From Avena insularis (lineage: Eukaryota; Streptophyta; Magnoliopsida; Poales; Poaceae), in contig CM042697.1 in assembly GCA_023614405.1 (NCBI GenBank), forward strand, positions 186,929,189-186,993,188: DNA of 64,000 bases, written 5' to 3'. Shown here one piece after another: positions 11,401 to 21,899 of the stretch (position 1 is the stretch's first letter; the number at the start of each line of letters is the position of its first letter). A model generated the notes under the pieces. The model did not search any database, was not told the DNA's origin, and saw only the letters and a program-made list of their open reading frames with translations. The position numbers were made by a program, and so were the translations under genes.

Positions 11401-12170
11401 AGCGGCTGCACCGACGCTCAAGAAACACCCGATAATGTCGACACCGTTCACCTCCTTCTCAGGAATCAATTGGAGCTCCTCCACCCGACGGTACAAGGCC
11501 TCTATCTCCGCCACCTCACCGTCTAAGATCTGATTTTTCCAGGACCTCTTCTTCACAATCAACTGGGAGGGGTCAAAAGGAACGAGACCAAAATCTTGCC
11601 CAGGCAGCACGGAGTCACGGATGTAAAACCATTTCCTCCGCCAGTACTGGACAGATTCGGACATGGAGAAGGAAAAGAATTGGACATCGGGACTAAGAGA
11701 GATGATGAAACCCCCAATGGGATACACACCATCCGAACCAGACTGCCTCCTCACGGAATACAGCTTCCGGAAGAGGCCAAAGTGCGGCTCAATGCCAAGC
11801 CAACACTCGCAAAGAGTGATAAAACACGCAATGTGGAGAAGGGAGTTGGGAGACAGATGATGGAGTTGAACCCCATAGAAGAAGAGCAGTCCACGAAGGA
11901 AGTCATGGACTGGATACGAAAACCCACGCAAAACAAAGGCGACGAACATAACCCGGTACCCAGATGGGGGACGGGGATTACCTCATTGCCGGGGAGTTTC
12001 ACGGCCGTCGCGTCCTGCGGGATTAGGCTCCACTCGCGCATCTTGCGAAGATCGCTCTCCCGCGTCTCTGATCGCCGCCAGCCACCATCGGTGACACGAG
12101 CAGCGGCGGTGCCCTTTTTGCCTCCGGCAGCGCTGGTCCCAACTGCAGATGAGGATTTCTTCTTCCCCAT
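8492..12170 (-). pseudogene. Tat1 antisense ORF: Transposase_28-like (putative gypsy-type) protein, multi-exon
   Basis: Reads opposite to gag-pol. Exon 1 (12170 to about 11222) starts MGKKKSSSAVG and contains the domain known as putative gypsy-type transposon (Transposase_28): GFSYPVHDFLRGLLFFYG, SLLHIACFITLCECWLG and SVQYWRRKWFYIRD. GT-AG introns can be placed at 11129-11221 and 10679-10752, with a donor at 10495. Later exons hold an acidic linker, a Lys/Arg/Glu-rich stretch, coiled coils (10256-10023; 9262-9000) and a C-terminal segment ending at 8492. Frameshifts near 11955 and 11430 interrupt exon 1. Antisense extra ORFs between integrase and 3' LTR are described for plant Tat elements; their function is unknown. 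The other Tat element has a homologous-looking gene at 28175-29034. Confidence 0.8.
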
Positions 12171-12640
12171 GGCGCTACGGCGGTGGTGGCGTTGCCAACG
12201 ACGAAGACAAAGGAAATGCGAAAGGAAATCTCAGCACGCAGCAAGAATCGCTCGAGCGCAAGGAAGCAATGGACAGATGAACTTCTGCGGTAAAAGACAT
12301 ACCACGATTTCACCACGGATTATAACAGCAAAGACGACGCACGCTGACCGTCCATCGAGAAGACCTAACGCCAACGGCAGATCCGGCCGTACACGTGTCG
12401 CCAAGACTAAACGAACCGTCGTTCCCACGACGCCCACTACGCTGGAAATCGAGGAAACGCCAGATCATCCCCACGCCACGCTGCGGACCGTCAATTCAAA
12501 GTCAGGAAGTGGGACCCACACTTCGTCAAGTCAAGTCATCTCTGGCGCAGCAGACGCTTGAGGTCATTGATCGTCAGCACTGACGTCATCAAAAGCTATA
12601 CTAGCACCAAACTTCGGCTACACAGCTAAGAGTACTCACT

Positions 12641-13580
12641 CGAATCTACGATTCGACTAAATACTCGGGGGCTACTCCTATCGAGCGCTTAGTCGCACCG
12701 ATGTACTTCCGGTCAGCGCAGACGCCCACGTGATTTTCCCACTACCGTTGCATGATACAAGACTGAGTCTCTCGCCGAGTCACGACTCCGCCAGACACTG
12801 GGGCTACTCCAAACTGGAGCGATGGCCGTTCACACACAAGAGCTTCGAGTCCTACGTCGAGTCCACAACTCCACTACGGACTCGGGGGCTACTCCCATAG
12901 GGAAGAAGGATTTCAGCAACCGAAAATTTTCGAGTCCTATGGACTAAACAACTGAGCAATGCTTGCACTAAAAGTCTCCGCTCGAGTCTACGACTCGAAC
13001 AGACACTCGGGGTCTACTCCCATAGGGAGCGCTTGTCGCGCACCCTATGAAATCTTCGATCGCGATCTTCCGGATCCACATGCAAAACTTTTCGCAACTC
13101 TGCCCCAATTAATGCTAAGTGAGTAACATCCTCCTTGGCCACCCGAAACACCTCCGCGGAGATAAACATTCTGATGCTGCGTCTGCGACGCAAAGATAAG
13201 ACCTACAGATACCATCTGATGGCCTGGCAACGCACCGATCAAGGCCTCGCTAGTATAAATCCATGCCAACAAAGCGTGATGAAAAATCCCAACGGACGCA
13301 TTGGGTACATCGTTTAAATTCACTGGAATTCCAATACTGTAAGTCCTCCGCGCCGAGTCGAATTACGCCAAAGATATGTTCCGGGTTCGAGTCGAGGGAC
13401 TCGCACCTGAAGAAGATCGTGTTGTTTTGTCCTAAGACGATTAACTGACCCTGATCCGTCGGGTGAGTCAGGCACATGCATCAACAATCCCTACACATTC
13501 TCTTGAAAGACAGAGTTACACCCGAAGGATTGAAGAGTCCTCAGCCGAATCCACGATTCGACTGAACACTCGGGGGCTAC
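12641..13580 (+). repeat. Tat1 3' UTR array of hairpin plus CTCGGGGGCTAC motifs, last one acting as PPT
   Basis: A motif of an imperfect palindrome (CGAGTC-TA-CGACTCG type) followed by ACTCGGGGGCTACTCC recurs at about 12641-12678, 12774-12810, 12845-12895 and 12981-13020. It appears again at 13547-13580, where it abuts the 3' LTR and occupies the polypurine-tract position. Spacing is 80-140 bp for the first four. No convincing ORF occurs here. The region 13030-13540 between the fourth and last motif holds no recognisable feature. Tandem repeats in the 3' UTR of Tat-lineage elements are a known phenomenon. Confidence 0.75.
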
Positions 13581-14059
13581 TGACATGGTTATACCCGACG
13601 GGTACATAACTTCAGCATACCTGGTCCAGCCCAAGGAAGGCCCACAGCGGACATACGCTGGCCCATGAAGATTTTCGGGTGGCCAAGGCCCATGACGCCT
13701 TCGGATCCTTGGAGAGCAAGACTAGAGTTCGAATACAACTTGTAACCTACTCGTATCGGTACCTGAGACCTAGCCTCCTCATATATAAAGGCTAGGAGGG
13801 GCCAACGAGCAGGAGAGATCCATACTTTTCATACACGCCTCCACGCCAGATCGAATCTGCGCATCCTGTAACTTTCGGTTCCGCCGTAATCAAAGAGCAG
13901 ACAAGCAGGAGTAGGGTTTTCCCTCCGGGGGCCTGAACCTGGGTAAATCTCGTGTCCCCTGGTTGCTTGTCTGTTAACCGTGCCACGATCTCCAGCATCC
14001 CCATCTTCTCCAAAACCCAAGTCCATAACAATGGGCATTGACGAGATTAAACCTCGTCA
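13581..14059 (+). repeat. Tat1 3' LTR (479 bp)
   Basis: Matches the 5' LTR from TGACATGG to CCTCGTCA, with the TATA box at 13792-13800. Differences from the 5' LTR by eye are about four substitutions (including C to T at about 13762 and 13865) and about five 1-base length changes, mostly in C or G runs near 13926-13962. Confidence 0.95.
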
Positions 14060-14064
14060 GCAGT
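14060..14064. repeat. TSD GCAGT, right copy of Tat1 insertion
   Basis: Directly follows the CA end of the Tat1 3' LTR and equals 1252-1256. Confidence 0.95.
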
Positions 14065-16835
14065 TGAAAGAGCAGCTGGAAAAGGGATTCATTCAGCCTA
14101 GTTCGTCGTCATGGGGAGCACCTGTTCTGTTTGTGGAGAAGAAAGACAGCACCAAGAGATTAGTGGTGGACTACCGCTCGCTGAATGAAGTAACCATCAA
14201 GAACAAATACCCACTTCCGAACATAAATGATTTGTTTGATCAACTGGAAGGAGCAAAGGTGTTCAGCAAGATTGATCTGTGATCTGGCTATTTTCAATTG
14301 AAGATCCGGGAGGAGGACGTACCAAAAACCGCCTTCACCACTAGGTATGGTTTATATGAGTATACGGTTATGTCTTTTGGACTAACGAATGCCCCGGCAT
14401 ATTTCATGACCATGATGAACAAGGTATTTATGAAGTACTTGGACAAGTTCGTGGTGGTGTTTATTGATGACATACTGATATATTCCAAGGATAATGCTGA
14501 GCATGAGAAACATCTGTGACTGATTATGGAGAAACTGAGGGAACACAAGCTGTATGCCAAATTCAGCAAGTGTGAATTCTGGCTTAACACCGTTGGGTTT
14601 CTTGGACACGTAGTGTCAGGAGAAGGAGTCGCTGTTGATCCAAGCAAAGTGACTGCAGTGACTGAGTGGGAAGCGCCCAAGAATGCGGGAGAGATTCGAA
14701 GCTTTTTCGGACTTGCTGGATATTATAGGAGGTTCATTGAAAACTTTTCCAAGATTGCTAAGCCGATGACTGAACTTCTGAAGAAGGAGAGAAAGTTTGA
14801 ATGGTCAGACGTATGTGAAGCCAGCTTTCAGGAACTGAAGCGTCGACCAGTGACTGCACCTGTTCTGTGTTTACCAGATCTTTAGAAGGATTTCCATGTG
14901 TACTGTGATGCTTCTCGACAGGGACTTGGGAGTGTGCTGATGCAATATGGGAGAGTAGTGTCATATGCCTCGCGACAACTCAAGCACCATGAGCGGAATT
15001 ACCCCACACACGACTTGGAGTTAGCGTTAGTGGTTGATGCGCTCAAGGTATGGAGGCATTACTTAATGGGAAAACACTGTGATGTGTACACCGACCACAA
15101 GAGCCTGAAGTACATATTTACACAGAAGGAACTGAACATGAGGCAAAGGAGATGGTTGGAACTTATCAAGGATTACGATATGAATCTGCAATACCACCCA
15201 GGAAAAGCCAATGTAGTAGCAGATGCTCTGAGCCGGAAGGTTTATGCCAATGGATTGACAATTGGGGAATTGCTTGAGGATTTGTGCAAGCAATTCAAGG
15301 ACCTTAGACTGGAGGTAGTATGTGAAGGATACTTGGCAACAATGGAAGTCCAACCGACGCTACAGGACAGGATCATAAAGGCTCAGGTAGGAGACAAGGA
15401 AATAGAGGAGATAAAGGAAAAGATGAAGGAGAATCGGGAAAAGGATATTCGCGAGGATGAGCATGGTACCTTGTGGTATGGAGATCGTTTGTGTGTGCCC
15501 AGTGACCCGGAGATAAGGGAGTTGATTTTGCGAGAGGCACATAACTCGCCGTACTCCATACATCCGGGCAACACAAAAATGTATATGGATTTGAAGAGCA
15601 GATTTTGGTGGAACAACATGAAGGGAGATATCGCCAAGCATATTGCCCTATGTGATGTGTGCAGCCGAGTGAAGGCGGAACACCAAAAGCCAGCAGGACT
15701 GCTACAGCCATTGCCCGTGCCGGATTGGAAGTGGGATAGAGTGGGAATGGACTTTATCACAGGATTGCCCAGGACCAGGTCAGGATATGACTCTATTTGG
15801 GTAGTGGTCGACCATTTGACCAAGGTAGCCCACTTTATTCCGGTGAAGACAACCTACACAAGTGCAAAGTTGGCCAAGATTTACATGGACAGGATTGTGT
15901 GCCTACACGGAGTTCCCAAGAGTATAGTATCTGATAGAGGCACCCAATTTACCTCACACTTCTGGCGCCAGCTGCACGAGTCACTTGGTACTAGATTGGA
16001 GTTTAGCACAGTGTTTCACCCGCAGACTGATGGACAAACCGAGAGGGTGAATCAGATTTGGGAGGACATGCTGAGAGCTTGCGCCTTGGCTCATGGCTCT
16101 AGTTGGGATGAGAATTTGCCGTATGCGGAGTTTTCCTACAACAACAGCTATCAAACCAGCATCAAGACGTCACCATTCGATGTGCTATATGGGAAACGGT
16201 GCCGAACACCATTGCTATGGGATGGAGTAGGAGAACGTCAGTTGTTTGGACCTGATTTGATCAAGGATGCTGAGGAGAAGGTCTCCTTGATTAGGGACAG
16301 GCTGAAGGTAGCACAATCAAGGCAGAAGAGCTACGCTGACGCCAAGCGCAAGGAAGTGGTGTATGAGATAGGTGATAGAGCATACCTCAGAGTATCGCCA
16401 CTTCGTGGAATCAAGAGATTTGGTATTAAGGGTAAGCTGGCACCTCGATTTATTGGACCGTATCGGGTCTTAGCACGCAAAGGAGAAGTTGCTTATCAGT
16501 TGGAGTTGCCAGAGGCTCTGTCCGCTGTTCACAATGTGTTCCACGTATCCCAGCTGAAGAAGTGCCATCCGAAGATGATGGATACACCATTGAGAGACAC
16601 CGTACCGCTAGAGGAGGTTCAACTAGAGAATGACTTGACCTATGAGGAGAAACCGGTCAAGATTCTAGAAACAACAGCAAGGACTACGCGTACCAAGACA
16701 ATCAAGTTTTGCAAGGTACAGTGGAGCCACCACACCGAAGAGGAAGCCACTTGGGAGCGTGAAGATGACATCCGAGAGGACTACCCACACCTATTTGCTA
16801 GCCGCGCCGAATCTCGAGGACGAGATTCATCTTAA
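14065..16835 (+). pseudogene. Tekay RT, RNase H, integrase and chromodomain (3' part of split polyprotein)
   Basis: One frame throughout, in phase with the gag-protease segment ending at 1256, with three in-frame stops: TGA 14281-14283, TGA 14518-14520, TAG 14884-14886. The two TGAs sit where relatives have CGA (Arg). [21 protein letters not shown], catalytic FIDD (14459-14470). RNase [22 protein letters not shown]. Integrase: HHCC zinc region ([14 protein letters not shown]), then Asp 15750-15752, Asp 15933-15935, Glu 16041-16043. The last part is a chromodomain (about 16640-16795; [23 protein letters not shown]) that in this lineage is thought to steer integration to heterochromatin. From 14898 to the TAA at 16833 the frame is unbroken. 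Confidence 0.92.
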
Positions 16836-16847
16836 GGGGGTTAGTCT
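16831..16847 (+). promoter_or_regulatory. Tekay polypurine tract
   Basis: CTTAAGGGGGTTAG lies immediately after the pol stop codon and 3 nt before the LTR. Its purine core would prime plus-strand DNA synthesis. Confidence 0.7.
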
Positions 16848-19800
16848 TGTCACATCCCAAATTTTAGATTTGGTCTTGCATATCATTCATATCATTGCAT
16901 CATGCTTTTTCATGCAAAACCGTCGAGTGAAAAGGTTCGGCGAAACGCCATTTGCAAAACCCTATTCTATTTTGCTACGAGGCTCCTGCGGGAGGCGTTA
17001 GTAGGACTAGCGTTGACCACCCTTGTAGCCTAGCGGTTTCGCCCGAATCTTGACCCTAGATTGTTCCCCTCGACTGTACGAAACCGTAGGAGCAAGAATC
17101 GCTCGAATCGGGGCTCGTACGGAGAAGTTGTCGCCGTTTTAGTGAATCGTCGGAAAACGGTCCGAATTCCCGGTCCGATTTCCGAGTCCGAAACCAACTC
17201 CGCGTCGTTTCAGCGTAGGACCGCGACAGGGCCCCACTTAAAGGCGGACCCCGGCCTCGGGATCCGCAACCGCCCGCCGCCTCCCTGCCACCCCGCGATC
17301 GCGCCGACCCCGCCCTCGGGACGCGTGCCCACGCCGCCACCTCCCGTGATCGCCGCCGCCGCCGACCGCCTCGTCTCCGACCCGCCGCCGCCGACCGTCG
17401 CCCCTCCGCGTCAACCCCGCCGCCAGGTACCCCCGCGCGTCGCCTCTCTCCCCGCCTCCGCACGCCATGTCGCCTGCGCCGCCGCCGCCACGCCAGCGTG
17501 TTTCGCCGCCAAGCCGCGCCACGCCACCCGCGGCCAGCCGCCGCCAAGCCGCCTCCACCGCGCTTTCCCGCAGCGCCTGCGCCGCCCATTTCGCAGCCGC
17601 TGCTGCGGCTGTGCTGCTTGACGCAGCCGCTTGCGCCGCTGCGCGCCGCGCCACACTTCGCTGCCGCTGCCGCGCTACGCTTTGCCGCTGCGCTGCTTGC
17701 CGCCCTGCACGCATGCGCTTTTGCGCCGTTATCTTATGCACGCACCGCCGCATTGCCCGCTTGTTTCCGGTAAGACTGCAGCCACCGTCAGATCTCAGAT
17801 CGGCGGCTTAGATCGTTCGTTGACCGGTCAGACTCAGGCGTTGACTAGTCAGACGCCCAGTCAGCGCCCAGTCAGCAGACGCCTTGACCAGTCAACAGAC
17901 ACAATTGACTGGTTAATTTCGTTAATCCTTTTAGTTGACATATTTCGGTAGAATATTGTAAATTGCGTAGAAATTAAACCGCTTGGCCAAAAATTGCAAA
18001 TAAAATATGTGTAGATTCAGTGAGTCGTGTAGAATCTTACTGTACATTTGGTTCAGGCTTTTGCTGCAAGGTTTAGTACAGTTTATTCAAACTAGTTAGT
18101 GGCCTTTTCGGAGTAATAAATTCGTAGAAAAAGATCCGTAGCTCCAAAAATCGCGTATGATATGTTCCTGGATTCAGTGGAACGAGGGGAATCTCATCGT
18201 GAATTAAAAAGATAGGCTTACAGTAAAAACTTCTGCAGAAACTGTCTAGTGGCTTTCTGCAGTGTTTTAATTACTCGGGGAGTTTTATAATTCCTTTTTG
18301 AGTAATTCCAGTTGGTACTGTTTCTAATCAGCGATGCCTACGCGTAGAATTTTCCCAAGATTTTACAAACAGTATACTACCGATAGTGAATTATTTGAGT
18401 TCTAGCTCTAGTTTTGAGCATTGCTTTTTGCGAAATAGTTTTCCTAGCGCTAAAACTATTTTCCATGCATGCAATCGGTAGTATTATGGAATAGGATGTT
18501 GTGTTGCAGCTGTAGCACCAATTCACTTGTCGTTCTTGCATTCATGCATCATAGTTGTTGCATATGTTGTGGATTGTTTGTTTATGATTGCAATTGTATC
18601 GTGTAGATTGTGATGAGTGCAACGCTTGCTCGTGTGTGGACTGTTCTTCCGACCGCTACAACCAAGGCAAGTAGATGCTACTTTGTTCATGATATCGTCC
18701 TACTATTTTCAATGCATTGTCGTGTATTTTGTAGATGCATGTGTAGGATGATACTATCGCTATGCTATGACCTATTATGTGGTAGGGCTTTCCTTGTAGA
18801 TGAACCACCGTTGGTAGATATGCTTAGCCATGCTATGTTGAACGAGGGCTGGGTTACATCATTGTTACTTGTTTCTAAATGAGTTGTTTTGCAAAAACTA
18901 AAACAACTTAATCAATGAATCCCCTGGGTGTGATGGTATTGATAATTTTTGGTGGTTTCATTGCGGAAAGGCACCTAGGTATCAAGAGAGAATGATTGGC
19001 TTCTTTATTGTGTAGCTTACGTGTACAACCATGTGCCAATAATGGAATGGGCGGTTGGTTGGACTTAGTAGGTTGTGGTAACTCGAACCCGCGTATCCAG
19101 AGATGTAGAATTTTGGTAGGTTGGACCGGCGCGCGTCGGGATTGAGGAGCTACTTCCCGAACAGTCTCAACTTGGACTTCTCCCTATCACCACTCAAAAT
19201 GAGAGTGATGGTACGAGCTGGGCTGGCCAAGTCACATGGGTAAAGTGTACTAACCTCTGCAGGATGTATAATCTAATCGATTAGCCGTGTCCCCGGTTAT
19301 GGACATCTGAGTTGCTTGATATTGATTCCATGACATGTTTCTCGCTCATTCAAATTTCATAATTGTTTTTAATATTGTTGGGTTAACTTAATTGGGATCT
19401 TTACAAAGAAAATCAAAAACTATTTATGAAAGTAGGACAAATGTATTTGCAAATGCAAGGCAGACACAGCTCCACTTGCCAAATATGCATGTAGATGTTA
19501 GTACTATTGTCTCCATTACTAGCTCTACTTGCCATACATTCCATGTATTGACCCTTCGGGGCTGCTACATTTCATGTTGCAGGTTATTCCGATTCTGAGT
19601 AATAGATTTAGGCCACGGTACTCCACTCGGCACTTGTTCACTTGTGGGCAATTTGAAGAATGGAGGATTTACTTTATTTATGTTGCTACCTGAATAATTT
19701 GAGCTAGCTTTGTGCTAAGCTTTCATTGTAATAATGGTACTCTGGATCTTCGTTATTTATGATACACGGATATTTCGCTATGTTATTCATCTTACTCTAT

Positions 19801-19875
19801 TGTGGGCCAATGAACCGATTCAGGGATTGGCATGTCACATAGAGGCCACGGTCTTTTCAGAACCGGGGTGTTACA
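16848..19875 (+). repeat. Tekay 3' LTR (3.03 kb)
   Basis: Starts TGTCACATCCC and ends GGGGTGTTACA, an imperfect inverted pair. The end is fixed by the switch to Athila LTR sequence at 19876 (matching 27446 onward in the other copy). A markedly GC-rich stretch (about 17230-17780) contains many CCG repeats and makes long meaningless ORFs on both strands; it probably corresponds to promoter/leader sequence. The rest (17780-19875) is AT-rich and shows no gene. The partner 5' LTR is outside the window, so age cannot be estimated. Confidence 0.85.
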
Positions 19876-20594
19876 TAATCAATCTTGACATAGTACTCAA
19901 TATCCATCGGATCCCAACAAACATAACATGTAGGTTTACAAATAGACGATCTTAATCATGATAGGAAGCTCACAAGATCTAAACATGATAGCACAAAGAG
20001 GAGAAACAACCATCTAGTTACTGCCATGGACCCATAGTCTAAGGATGAACTATTCACGCATCACACCGGAGGCTGGATTGGTGATGAAGGACTCCGGGAT
20101 GATCTCCCTTTTGCGGTAGGGTGCCAAGAAGACCTTCAGATCCCTCCCGATCTAGGGACGATGGTGGCGGCGGCTATGAACTTTTTCGTGGAATTCTGAT
20201 TGGGTCCTTAGGGTTTTGTCCTCGGGGGGTTTATATAGGCGAAGGGGCAAGGTCGATAGAGGTCCAGGAGGGCCACACCATAGGGCGGCGCGCCCCCTAG
20301 CTGCACTTGGGCCAGGTGTGGCCTTGGGCTGCACCTCCCTCTAGACTCTGGACTCCGTCTTCTCCTCTGAAAAATAGGAAGTTCGGCTTTTGTTTGGTCC
20401 AATTCCGAGAATATTTCTTTACTAGCTTTTCTAAAACCAAAAACAGCAGAAAACAGGAACTGGCACTGTGGCATCTTGTCAATAGGTTAGTTCCAGAAAA
20501 TTTATAAAAATTCCTCAAAGTGTAGACAAAACATAAGATAGTTAGTACAAAACAAGCATGGAGCATCAAAAATTATAGATACGTTGACGTATCA
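19876..20594 (-). repeat. Athila-AD 3' LTR, truncated by Tekay insertion
   Basis: Aligns with 27446-28174 of the 5' LTR, including a minus-strand TATA box (TATATAAACC, read from 20237 to 20228) and the LTR start TGATACGTCAACGTATC at the right end. The other half lies beyond the missing left end of the Tekay element. The five bases after the Tekay LTR, TAATC, are the predicted TSD. Confidence 0.9.
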
Positions 20595-20611
20595 AGCATC
20601 CCCAAGCTTAG
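20595..20611 (-). promoter_or_regulatory. Athila-AD polypurine tract
   Basis: On the minus strand AAGCTTGGGGATGCT directly precedes the 3' LTR. The equivalent in Athila-BC is at 32876-32890 (AAGCCTTGGGATGT). Confidence 0.75.
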
Positions 20612-20939
20612 CTCCTCCTCATCCTCGAGTAGGTAAGTGATAAAAAGAATAATTTTTGAGGTGACATGCACCATCACAATCTTGATCAAGGTATTGTAAA
20701 GCATTGATATCCAGTATCAAAGTACTCTAACAGAAGATATATTTCTAACAATAAAACATAGCAACTATGTTGCAACATGAAAGGCAACACAAACAAAAGA
20801 TAATGAGTAACGCTTTGAAAGACATTTGTTTGTTTCACATATAGAAAACATAGCAAGAGTGGTTATCAGGTTCTCCTTCATGGAATGGCAAAACATAAAT
20901 GCATAGGACACCTTCAAAGTCTATAAGGGTGACTAGATA

Positions 20940-21891
20940 TAAGCCTGTGCATAGATAGTTTCGCTGATTTTGGCCGGTTTCTGGAAACTACCAAAAAGTC
21001 CGCGGATTATACGGGTTGGTTTAGATGGTTTGCATGGTTTACACCGGTTATATTACCACTCGTTAGCTCCCCCAAGGTAGCGCGTCGAGCTCTTGGTCCG
21101 GAACATCGCAACGATCTTCTTGAGGCAGGTCGTCGAGTTCCTATCTCTCCTAGACAGCGGAGGACCCTCACAATAATCAATCACTCGACCGTTGGAAGTG
21201 GGTCAGCGAGCTCCTCCGAGGGGCCACGACGATCACATCTTTTTCGTTAGTAATACACCGCAAGCTCCTCTTCATGGAAGGAGGGGCGGGGAGCTCAATG
21301 GCATAGTCAGCTCCACTCTCGACGTACGCCCTGAATTCCTCTGTCAAGAACACCATCATCCACTTCTACCGTGAACTTTGCTGACATAGCGCCATGACCC
21401 CATGAGCACACACAGCGCCATCTCGTGCAACGTCACAGGAGACGGGTAGCTGAAATGACACGCGAAGTGCACCTCAGGGAATTGCTGATAGATGATTCGA
21501 TCGGAGCTTACATGGACACAAATGGTGGCGTAGCACACTACACCGTCCGGCCACCACCACACCGAAGGTCCTGCTGCATATACACTATACATTGTGAGCC
21601 TGCGGTCCAGCGGCGGTCCAGTGGAGTAGAGAATAGAACTACGGAAAATGCGGCTGCCATACAGGCTTCCATCTGTTCGGTGGGCGGTGGATTGCATTGT
21701 TGGAGTAGAGGCCAAAGGAGCAGTGTACAATGCCACGCGGAGAAGAAGTGGCGCTAAAGCTGGTGATTTAAGACAGGCTCGTTGGTTTTAAACCTCACAG
21801 AATATGTGACCGATAGAAACCGGCCACACGGTTAACATCGGTTTGGTTTAACGGTTTCTTCCGGGTTCACACCAAACTATGAATGGGCTTA
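20940..21891. mobile_element. 952-bp hAT-like non-autonomous DNA transposon
   Basis: Flanked by identical 8-bp duplications ACTAGATA (20932-20939 and 21892-21899). The ends are imperfect inverted repeats: TAAGCC....CATAG on the left and the same pattern in the reverse complement on the right (11 of 15 match). A longer GGCCGGTTTCT-type motif is inverted further in. The sister element Athila-BC has uninterrupted sequence at this site (around 45610), confirming insertion. An 8-bp TSD points to hAT. The interior (about 21060-21770) is more GC-rich than the flanks and contains short minus-strand ORFs (for example 21736-21356) that could be a captured gene fragment; I do not recognise it. Confidence 0.78.
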
Positions 21892-21899
21892 ACTAGATA

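Larger units (their letters stand above)
1257..14059 (+). mobile_element. Tat1: complete Tat-lineage Ty3/Gypsy retrotransposon with antisense ORF, 12.8 kb
   Basis: Order: 5' LTR (1257-1730), PBS, gag, protease, RT, RNase H, a second archaeal-type RNase H, integrase (to 8006), an antisense multi-exon ORF (12170-8492, minus), a repeat-rich 3' region and the 3' LTR (13581-14059). A dual RNase H followed by integrase without chromodomain, plus an extra ORF between integrase and 3' LTR, is typical of the plant Tat lineage (Tat/Ogre/Retand). The LTRs differ by about four substitutions and about five 1-base indels by eye, so insertion is recent. Gag and RT are nevertheless full of frameshifts. It splits the Tekay pol gene between protease and RT. 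Confidence 0.94.
1..19875 (+). mobile_element. Tekay/Del-type Ty3/Gypsy chromovirus, left end outside window, split by Tat1
   Basis: The parts are 1-1256 (gag, zinc knuckle, protease and spacer) and 14060-19875 (RT, RNase H, integrase, chromodomain, 3' LTR). The interruption at 1257-14059 is a complete Tat element flanked by the 5-bp duplication GCAGT. When that element and one duplication copy are left out, the reading frame runs on in phase, so the two pieces are one original gene. A chromodomain at the integrase C terminus and a 3-kb LTR with TGTCACATCCC/GGGGTGTTACA ends indicate the Tekay (Del) chromovirus lineage. Its right end abuts the middle of an Athila LTR, so it inserted into that LTR; the left flank and 5' LTR lie outside the window. 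Confidence 0.9.

Noticed and set aside
12641..13021. Regularly spaced palindromes resembling a CRISPR array
   Set aside because: Units are degenerate, spacing is irregular, no cas genes exist and the context is a plant retrotransposon 3' UTR.
17056..17960. Several long overlapping ORFs on both strands, rich in Pro, Ala, Arg
   Set aside because: They are products of a GC-rich CCG-repeat stretch inside the Tekay LTR. Opposite-strand frames are open together and no domain is visible.
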